Virus record (IMG/VR): IMGVR_UViG_3300030099_002989
Span: 1-44,579 of that record
Reading direction: 5' to 3' (one strand)
Length of the DNA: 44,579 nucleotides
DNA from: a virus
This document shows positions 39,301 through 44,579 of this stretch, one piece after another. The notes under the pieces are model-generated. The model saw only the letters and a list, made by a program, of their open reading frames with translations. It searched no databases and had not been told where the DNA came from. Position 1 is the stretch's first letter, and each line of letters starts with the position of its first letter. Made by a program: the position numbers and the translations under genes.

Positions 39301-41929
39301 CCACTCTTTCTTCCCGGAAGTCAGTGTCACCTTGTTTTGGAAGGGGAAGTCTTGCCTCGTTTGCCGCTTGAATAATCCCCTCTGCGCTTGGAGTGCCGGG
39401 GTGCGGTTTTCTTGGGCCAACCTTTTCGTATCGAGAGTCACCTGATTTTGCACGACCCAACCATGCCATTGCGCTAGTCTCACGAGCAATTTCAGCGTCT
39501 ACGTCACGCTCTGCTTGCGCCCTAACTTTTGCCTCGACCATAAGAGGAACAGACCCACCGTACGCTTTTTGGGCTTGGTCAAGCAGTTCCTGTGTTCGTG
39601 CGTCCTGTCTGGTTGTCCTGTTTTCTAGACGGGTTACACTTTCTTGCGCTCTTGCGCGCAACGTGGAACGCTGCTCTTGGTTCAATCCTTTGGCAAGCCA
39701 GCCCAAACCTGCACGCTCAAAGTCTTTGCGCGAGTCTCCTTGCAACGGCTCGAAGCCCCGAGTCCCATTATCAGTCTGATTTTCTCCCAGCCGCTGCTCG
39801 TTGGGAGGCGTTCTTCCTGCCAAAGAATACGCAAGTTCAGCGTCCATACTCGCCAAATCAATTTTGCGCTGACCCTTTGCCGGGCCTTTGCCTTTGTAGA
39901 CCTCAGTAGGGTTTCCAAACATGTCAACATCGACACCTTTCCCCTCTGAAAATGCGCGTAGTTGGTCTACAGCAGCCTTCAAGAACTGGTGTCTCTCAGC
40001 GGTCTGTGACTCTTCGATGTCTTGGCGCACAAAGTTTTGGTAGAACTTTCGTTCCCATTCTCTTTTAAACCTACCTTGGTTTGCCTCAGTTACCTTGGCG
40101 ACTTTGCCTTGACGCAGGCTGCGGCTTTCTCTAAAAGTCCGGCCTGCCTCATCGTTTGGGTCTACCGCATCTGGGTTGTCAATTTTTTCCCCGGTCTTTG
40201 CATCAAAAAAGTCTTTACCGTCAACATACCCCATAGGAGTACCGTCTGGGTATCGCGCTTCTTGGCCCACTGTTGGGAATTTGCCACGTTTGAATTCAGC
40301 ATCAATCGCATTGGTAACAGACACCATGTCAAGTGCAGCACCAAACGTGCCACCAATGACACCGCCAGCAGTTGCAGCGAGCAAAAGTTCTCTTGCACCA
40401 ATCAGGAAGTCACCATCTTCCCGATCACCAAACAAATCGGCTCTGTCTGCAACAGCAGTCAATGCTGTGTGAAAGGCTTCATCCATACCTTCTTGGATTG
40501 CTTCACGGGTAAAACCTGTACCCATAATGTGTGCGGTTTTAAACCGAGCGGACTGAATGAAGGTATCTCTAAAAACCTGATTCTTAAACAGGAAAGATGT
40601 CGTGCCAGCCAGCAACTTTGTAGACAACACGGTTGCAAGCATCCCCGCGCCCGCGTCAAGGTATGCGTTTTGTTTTGCCTGTTCTGGAGTAAGACCTTGC
40701 TTAAGGTATTCGGCCTCAAAGTCTCCTTTGTAGGCAAGGTACGCCATGCCGTTGAAGAACATGCCTTTTGTACCGTTGAGAATGGCACGACCAGCCAATT
40801 GTGTGAGGCCGGCACGAGCAACAGTTCCCGTTGCGAATGGGTTCCGAGTTATGAGCGCAGTGCCAGCAACAGCAGTAAGTGCTGGCAAAGCCTGTGCAAC
40901 TGCTGACCCAGCCTGAGTAGCAAAATCGTCAAAGAAAACGTTTGCAAATTCTCTGCGGTTTGCCATTAGGTCAAAGCCAAGCCGCCCACCAATAAGGTCA
41001 TCAACTACAGAAATGACACTGCCAATTTGGTTTGTAGTCGCAACGGACAACACTCCATCTGTAGGGTTCAAGATATACGACAAGCCATTGCCAAGTCTGG
41101 TCAGAGAGTCGTCTTCCCGCTTGTACAGAATGTCGAGGTCGTGCAAATGTTTTGCATACTGTGCAAGTTTTGTGCCGTCACCGTTGCGGTTTAGATAACT
41201 AAACACCTGTTTCGGCGTAGAGTTTTGATCGAACATGATGAATTCGCCTTCGTTGGCCTTGTGGCCCATTTCATCAAGTTCTTTTTTTGTGACCGAGTTT
41301 GGAATTGCATCGCCGGTTTGGTCAAAGTGTTTCCGATTGAGTCTAGCACGGCCAACGTAGTTGCCGTCGTCGTCTTGCACAGGGACGCTCACAAACTGGT
41401 TAGGGTTGTAGACGCGACCCTCTCGAACTACATCGTCTAACTCGTATCGAGTAGAGACATGTTTCTTGGTCAACTTGCGCAGTTTTTGCGTTTCGTCGTG
41501 CTTCTCAGACTCACTGAGATCAGGGTCAGCGTAGACCTTTTTAATTTTCGAGGATTGCAGGTCAATGTATTCATCTTTGATTATGTTAAATCGGGAGTTC
41601 AGTCGCTCCCGTTCGTTGCGTGCCTGCAACTGGATGTCGCGCTGAAACATTTCTGTTTCAAGCACAGCCTTGTTTTTGGGGTCTTCTACCTTGCGCTGTA
41701 CATTCTGGGCTTCCTCCATACCCCGAGTCATGGCGTTGATCTGAGCCATGCCTGCTGACATCTTGGCTTCAGCAACCTCTTGGTCACCTATGGTGTTTTC
41801 TTGCCCAGTATAAAAACGACGACCTTGCCTTTGTTGCGCAAACGTGTTGACCTTGTCGTCAAACGTTGGGGGAGGTGGCGGAGTGGGTGTCGGTTCTGGA
41901 GTTTGCTCTGGGTTTTGGATTTGGCTCAT
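33302..41929 (-). CDS. giant internal virion (ejection) protein with HEXXH metallopeptidase
   Basis: This encodes 2875 residues. It begins with a Pro/Thr-rich linker (TPTPPPPPTFDD), then helical parts. Hydrophobic, Gly/Ala-rich segments (GSAVAQALPALTAVAGTALI and ATAGGVIGGTFGAALDMVSV) lie at about residues 340-550. AHEFTHTLQ near 975 is a zinc HExxH site. The C-terminal 900 or so is helical, with SPFVGTFVSFPFEVLRTGVN and YPNYNMPGRLLRALRR, typical of large internal virion proteins. These enter the host envelope with the DNA. It takes about a fifth of the genome. The peptidase may cleave host wall-linked protein (inferred). Confidence 0.8.
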   Translation of the reverse strand: MSQIQNPEQTPEPTPTPPPPPTFDDKVNTFAQQRQGRRFYTGQENTIGDQEVAEAKMSAGMAQINAMTRGMEEAQNVQRKVEDPKNKAVLETEMFQRDIQLQARNERERLNSRFNIIKDEYIDLQSSKIKKVYADPDLSESEKHDETQKLRKLTKKHVSTRYELDDVVREGRVYNPNQFVSVPVQDDDGNYVGRARLNRKHFDQTGDAIPNSVTKKELDEMGHKANEGEFIMFDQNSTPKQVFSYLNRNGDGTKLAQYAKHLHDLDILYKREDDSLTRLGNGLSYILNPTDGVLSVATTNQIGSVISVVDDLIGGRLGFDLMANRREFANVFFDDFATQAGSAVAQALPALTAVAGTALITRNPFATGTVARAGLTQLAGRAILNGTKGMFFNGMAYLAYKGDFEAEYLKQGLTPEQAKQNAYLDAGAGMLATVLSTKLLAGTTSFLFKNQVFRDTFIQSARFKTAHIMGTGFTREAIQEGMDEAFHTALTAVADRADLFGDREDGDFLIGARELLLAATAGGVIGGTFGAALDMVSVTNAIDAEFKRGKFPTVGQEARYPDGTPMGYVDGKDFFDAKTGEKIDNPDAVDPNDEAGRTFRESRSLRQGKVAKVTEANQGRFKREWERKFYQNFVRQDIEESQTAERHQFLKAAVDQLRAFSEGKGVDVDMFGNPTEVYKGKGPAKGQRKIDLASMDAELAYSLAGRTPPNEQRLGENQTDNGTRGFEPLQGDSRKDFERAGLGWLAKGLNQEQRSTLRARAQESVTRLENRTTRQDARTQELLDQAQKAYGGSVPLMVEAKVRAQAERDVDAEIARETSAMAWLGRAKSGDSRYEKVGPRKPHPGTPSAEGIIQAANEARLPLPKQGDTDFREERVADPATVVAGVVNRAVNAGKVKGESVPPPTELAQELQDAMAQAGVPVVFVTELTGDAAVRDADTGVILVNAKVFAEAEAATEANPEMQRRLDAMISSVFAHEFTHTLQAEHPQAYAALVQGLGDANPDLMMRAAKEFLRRRAQAKAKSQGINLPENQDFTDAEALELLKEEPGMAKEIAPYAVELLVGGEYTTEGGVVQESTEAEGVAANKSQMSALANAFRGMKRNKFTKMVFRLRNMFSSFRAHASLSKAWKSMKSWDALIDAFEMAGAEGKAFTDQALAGKPRPQLDSPDARGPPALPEGDTADAEGAATAMAADALQDAVDLDDAETLAEGLNAAFAEANAVDSIDAIAERKAADLAPQGQQMEFDFPDEAPSRPAFEGRGAPASVETRVDTMDRVKSGARKKQAEELGDQLRTDGKFALDNAIFRAKARSGNKIPGDILTSPIFGENLEGIADDIGLLQDVVEERQVAGILNAHLHAAGIAERLTNPEPTREQVVRNMIEDMLAQDPEGYEGIMSDLIRYARDEGGMSQLDAENFVVRAKNKQFIQEDEVVFEESGQFANVIENQLSDYDPKEVKTSDEHDFDDGEFNSDSSLLKTNFTKPFVPEKVFRVVREQAGKPKIKVQTRGSIKPYSTDANGALAPTPEELKDAVAVVGRVEFNLNETKLRELEEKIQAGNADASDMQLAQDLDQAAFAYMASENAKIAQQTIPRRRGSFSNIDEIDVDLEDSDVAITIELPKNPVPQGQQTLPPYSSLSLAEVTAKEDAEWAEIQQKQTEFKPDGSPRYKRLFNKDANGNPDPNNPKTRDQLLRRIAKQAREKYEKSGLVLPDTFQLRIVMNNDGTIIFTNDIAGNHDVMADIGMTPFQTKLVMGHVERTIQRMSELGWGKREVNYSTSTYAGGRSKTYRRFAFTSAGRLHLQHDNPYFVYDQAPIEGGTRSTSIMVEPTPEVGDTSAISDKNYRIQNMVDNNNRVIDGIRQQVSGADPTLLTDPDWQSRYNDVKVAAKKIHDIVQDPKYTAEYLRDPNTDHEADFEEQKNARNSLVDSINELIAYSNSVTRLSRIQDPRIGARSGDTVPPFNAFDIKLDFVTHSVPKSMTQGIAEIGPKFDPSLLGGNSLLGLLRSRGDLPPKVFNAKFRKDSRIRAAQDQVNFRASQLSSAVDAEYKEAGFSKEQLIQFVDAAMKDTRLMPQLPPRTRAAAEGMRNDIDKMTDLLIDAGAISGDLALSVKANKGFYVHRSYRVFDDPDWAKKVPKDVRNKMKRYLIRTAKADGKTMTDEEAEIVIKQLLLAGRESNSPVALLASGKGGVVADVLKRRGNIPQELRALWGEYDDPNVNYAKSMQKMGQLAATFRFTNEVADAGAGSFIFDEATGDAVIQFPTDKGRYGGLAGKYTTVEFMEAYESAHSPEGYTGDMAALYYRGVAAVKWGKTIGSPMTHVRNMFGNVGFAIANGHIGMGSIASLKSVYEAAPFVQSWRSGNKEKAQQEYNRLVELGVVQGGSVQDIIDLIDQANAAGMDVPQFLRKLQDNDVAKVAGKKAQQLIDAANRLYSFEDDAWKIYAFTFEKKRYEKAYTDAGQEIPANIDEQVAVMIRDTYPNYNMPGRLLRALRRSPFVGTFVSFPFEVLRTGVNRARITANELNDPVLRKIGMKRAMGQLVAYNMGWALARQITALLGIDEDEVSALREMVPPWAQNSPLIVYKNDKGEYTYIDIGYTDPFAYFAKPVQALMRGESFEEAMFGSTDGLKRGAMYEILAPFIEEDMVFGTLLEVYNGKTATGRPIYARADERMTKIVKIAEHIFTDFAPGAYKQLLDIPLKIAQGKTDDYGNMYNFRSHALSIATGFKQQPINPEQAFSFHCRTFAKMEIELRGQLTRVAGRAGTVSERELERAYDTVNAAREQNLQGFMRILRAAERLNISTRRRSELMYSAGIARKRIPAMMRGVHIPVEIDTKFLDRNIRRAALNNPDAPLAQRAEALKRLKTLRSRQRQATPSRTLD

Positions 41930-43974
41930 CAGCCTCTATCTCCCATTTGCTCTTCGCTGAGGCTTTGCTCAAACCGCATGATTTGCGCAAATCGATCTGC
42001 CGCCTGTCTTCGCAGTTCTTGCGGATCTTGGATAGCCGAGTAACCGTCAGAGCCGGCGGGGTTTTCTTTCTGGATTACGCCTTCAATAGCCTTAATTGCG
42101 CGCATTCTTTTCTCTCGATAAACCTGTTCACCACCGTACTTTTTGCGCTTGTCCATGTTTTTCTCAGACTCGGCAAGTCTGCGCAAATCACCAAGCAGTG
42201 TCCGGTCACCAGTAAGATCCCTGATGTACTCCGGAGAATCAATTCTCGTGGACTGACCAAAGGTCGGACTCATCGGGTTGCTGTCACGCTGCAACATGGC
42301 CTCTCGCGTGGCGAGTTTCTCTGTGCCTCTGGCTACTTCCCTTGTTCCCTCTTGAATTTCTTCTATCTGCCGACCGCTTCGGTAAAGTCCGCCAACAAGT
42401 CCCACCCGCTCCTCTTCTTGCACCCTACGAGACTCGTTGATCGCTTCAAGGTTTCGCGCTTTGCGATCTTGCTGTGCTGCGGCAGACCTGTATTTTTCGT
42501 CATACACCAGTGATTTGCTGTTTACCAAATCTCTGCGCACAGCCTTCATTTCGTTAAGTCGCCGTTTTGCACCAGCAATTCTTGCCGATCTAGTGTTTAG
42601 GTAGTCTTGGAATGCTGCGTCTGCTTCTTCCTGCCTGCCTGCCCCATAAATTTCAGTAAGCGTGTCCCGGTAGGCCATAGGATCTTCGCCCTCTAACTGA
42701 CCTATTTCTGTTTCGATAATTGCAATCCGGCCGTCCGTGTCTCGGATTTGGTCTGAAATCTCTTCGTCTTCGTGCATGCGCCGATAGTGTTGAGCAGTGA
42801 ACTCCTCCATAGAGAGGGGTTTTTCGGATGTATCTGAAAAGAAATCCGTTTCCTGCGTGGCTTCAAACCCTTTCTTGTAATCGGCATACGCCTTGTCAAG
42901 TTCTTGCGTAGTTGCGCTGTGCTTTTGCCTAACCCTTCGGTCTTCGTACCGCGCATTTTCTTGATCTCGACGAATTTTTTCTTTTGCTTCTACAGCCCGC
43001 CGGTTGTCAAATTCCAATTTTTCAGCCTGTTTGACTTTCGCCGCTTGCGATCTTTGCTGTTGTTCTGCTTCAGCAGCAGCGCGCCGGAAACCACTAGTTT
43101 GCTCAAAAGTCGCTGCCCCACGATCAAACAAGTCATTCAGTTGGGCTTCTCTCTCTTCAGGACGCAAATTAGGGTCGCGCAAAACCTCCATGTACTCACT
43201 TTGCAAATCTGAGTACATATCCCCAAACTGTTTGTCTGTATCTGAGAGCCTGCGCAACTCTGCCATCTGTTTGTCAAATTCTTGTTGGGCTTCTTTGGTA
43301 GCCGTACTGAATTTGCCGGGTGCGGTTGGCTCTTCTTTTTTTGGCCCATCAAAATCGTATTGGTTGGTTTCAGGGTTAAACCTTACAGGAGTGAACCCAT
43401 CAATTTCTGCGTCGTAGCGAAAGGCTTGACCATCATCGCTTTTGATAATGGTGTCATCCATGTCGTCAATTTTTCTGTTTGCAGGAGTTCGGACTTCACT
43501 TCGGTCACGTTCTCTGTCCAACCGGTTCAAGTATCGGTTTAAATTTGCAGGGTCTCTGAATACGCGAGTGCCAACTCGTCGGCTATTGCGTCGATCACTA
43601 GCGGTTCTAAACGCTGTCTCTTTCCTTTTTTGGTTTCTTTTTTCCTCAAGCCGTTGTCTAAGACCCGATTGGGTTCGCTGCTGCTCCATTTGTTTTACAA
43701 AGTCTGGAACTGGTGGCAGCCCCTTTGGCGCATCCGGATAATCAGAAGGTAACTCAAATGGTTTTGGATCGGGCCGCTTTGGAACCATGCCGTCTGGCAA
43801 CGGATCAGGAAACTGTTTGACTGCTAGCGGGTTTGGACCCGGATCGTAATCGGGTCTAAATTCACGGCGCAACTCCCTTTTGCCGGTCTGATAGTTGAAG
43901 AAGTACCTTTGGTCCCGGTTAACCTGTTCCGGCTTGCCATCTTTGCCTTTACGCTGTCGGTCTGGTCGTGCCAT
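41929..43974 (-). CDS. large coiled-coil virion protein
   Basis: This encodes 681 residues. It begins MARPDRQRKGKDGKPEQVNR and is very rich in Arg, Glu and Gln with long coiled-coil stretches (for example DLQSEYMEVLRDPNLRPEER). No membrane segment is seen. The place, between the adhesin gene and the giant protein, and the charge pattern fit an internal virion or ejection protein. It overlaps both neighbours by one base. No family is recognised. Confidence 0.6.
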   Translation of the reverse strand: MARPDRQRKGKDGKPEQVNRDQRYFFNYQTGKRELRREFRPDYDPGPNPLAVKQFPDPLPDGMVPKRPDPKPFELPSDYPDAPKGLPPVPDFVKQMEQQRTQSGLRQRLEEKRNQKRKETAFRTASDRRNSRRVGTRVFRDPANLNRYLNRLDRERDRSEVRTPANRKIDDMDDTIIKSDDGQAFRYDAEIDGFTPVRFNPETNQYDFDGPKKEEPTAPGKFSTATKEAQQEFDKQMAELRRLSDTDKQFGDMYSDLQSEYMEVLRDPNLRPEEREAQLNDLFDRGAATFEQTSGFRRAAAEAEQQQRSQAAKVKQAEKLEFDNRRAVEAKEKIRRDQENARYEDRRVRQKHSATTQELDKAYADYKKGFEATQETDFFSDTSEKPLSMEEFTAQHYRRMHEDEEISDQIRDTDGRIAIIETEIGQLEGEDPMAYRDTLTEIYGAGRQEEADAAFQDYLNTRSARIAGAKRRLNEMKAVRRDLVNSKSLVYDEKYRSAAAQQDRKARNLEAINESRRVQEEERVGLVGGLYRSGRQIEEIQEGTREVARGTEKLATREAMLQRDSNPMSPTFGQSTRIDSPEYIRDLTGDRTLLGDLRRLAESEKNMDKRKKYGGEQVYREKRMRAIKAIEGVIQKENPAGSDGYSAIQDPQELRRQAADRFAQIMRFEQSLSEEQMGDRG

Positions 43975-44579
43975 TAACGAACCGATCCAACATTAGAAGC
44001 AAAATTAGCCCCAGACGAACCAGTCTGCTGGGCGTGTGCTTTACTTGTGATGATTTGTCCAGCGTAGGTAACTGCACCAGTATCCTGTTCATTATCAAGA
44101 GTGACAGGCTGGTCTGATGAAATGTCTAGTTCTCCTGCAAAGACTGTTGCAGATCGAACAATAAGGTTGCCTACTTTTTTGTGTTTGGATACATCTACAC
44201 GGCCACCAAAAATATCAAGAAAAGTTGTGTCGTTTGTTCCAATATCTTGGTCACTCTTCCAAAGCAACTCGCCATCTGTAATTTCAGTGCCACCGGGATG
44301 CTGCGCACTGTTTTCAAAGCAAACAGTGCCTCCATTAATAAACAAAATATCTGTGCCGTCAGTGTCTTGTGTCAACTTTGAACTGGTTTCTAGATAGCCA
44401 GAGTTGACTCTTGCAGTCTTAACACCTGCAAAGTTTGCAGCAATTTTTGTGTAAAGGCTCGGGTTCACGCCAACCTGTCTAATTTGTTTCTTGCCGCCTG
44501 TCATACCCCCGCCGTCGATGTCGATTCGACCGCCAACTTCAGGGCCAATCATTTGCAAAGTTTCACCATTGCGTTGAGT
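43974..44579 (-). CDS. virion adhesin or tail-fibre-like protein, C-terminal part (continues at 1..823)
   Basis: The frame is open from the window end to the stop at 43974. Read alone it would start at TTG 44558, but the terminal repeat joins it to the ATG at 823. Joined, the product has 442 residues. The C-terminal part has repeats of strand plus turn (KKVGNLIVRSATVFAG, ELDISSDQPVTLDNEQ), like a beta-helix of a fibre or adhesin. The stop shares a base with the ATG at 43974. Confidence 0.75.
   Translation of the reverse strand, partial: TQRNGETLQMIGPEVGGRIDIDGGGMTGGKKQIRQVGVNPSLYTKIAANFAGVKTARVNSGYLETSSKLTQDTDGTDILFINGGTVCFENSAQHPGGTEITDGELLWKSDQDIGTNDTTFLDIFGGRVDVSKHKKVGNLIVRSATVFAGELDISSDQPVTLDNEQDTGAVTYAGQIITSKAHAQQTGSSGANFASNVGSVR
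44482..44579. repeat. terminal direct repeat, right copy (circular junction)
   Basis: This is the exact copy of bases 3-100. Joining the two copies gives a circle of about 44,479 bp and restores a 442-residue gene that is otherwise cut in two at the window ends. Confidence 0.95.

Overview
The window looks like the complete genome of a tailed double-stranded DNA phage. Bases 3-100 reappear exactly at 44482-44579, and one gene reads across that junction (43974..44579 continuing into 1..823). The natural form is therefore a circular or terminally redundant molecule of about 44,479 bp. Most structural proteins could be placed from their order and motifs: large terminase, portal, scaffold, major capsid protein, head-tail connector-like protein, adhesin-like proteins, and a 2875-residue internal virion protein. 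The overall style (portal, scaffold, capsid, no obvious tape measure, giant internal protein) suggests a podovirus-like phage from an aquatic habitat. One secreted-looking protein ends in a dockerin-like Cx2DLNxDGxxxxxDLL...WGxC module of the kind common in Planctomycetota. That host is an inference, not proven.

Layout. (A) A late operon on the minus strand runs from 19993 down to 1, then across the junction from 44579 down to 33302. It holds small basic proteins, a dockerin-like protein, two nuclease-like genes, the terminase, portal, scaffold, capsid, lectin-like virion proteins, a lysis or membrane cluster, connector and tail proteins, an 820-residue protein with about 60 cysteines, and two large internal-protein genes. 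(B) An early operon on the plus strand runs from about 20.4 to 27.8 kb. It has small unknown proteins, an AAA+ ATPase paired with a DUF7192-like protein, a coiled-coil protein, a DUF3846-like protein, a sirtuin without the zinc site, and a serine recombinase. (C) A minus-strand replication block (31859 down to 27694) has a zinc-ribbon protein, a DEAH helicase, a sigma-region-2-like protein, an HTH protein, a Toprim primase and two PD-(D/E)XK-like nucleases. (D) A short plus-strand block (31979-33195) has a RecE-like exonuclease and an SSB-like protein.

The most unusual feature is region B with its leader (about 20.09-27.4 kb). Coding and non-coding sequence alike are packed with perfect short hairpins: 6-10 bp arms with 2-6 nt loops, often every 30-60 nt. 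Every larger intergenic gap from 20.3 to 24.7 kb also holds one long GC-rich stem. Four of the five stems have unrelated arm sequences but the same apex, AGTCTTACGA or AGTCTACGA. Four genes share the initiation cassette GGAGTTTGCACC-ATG or a close variant, and an exact 12-nt complement of it lies in one 3' untranslated region. A 55-nt element has the acceptor, D arm and T arm of a tRNA but no anticodon arm. Together these suggest an early transcript under strong selection for, or mutational drive towards, RNA or single-stranded DNA secondary structure.
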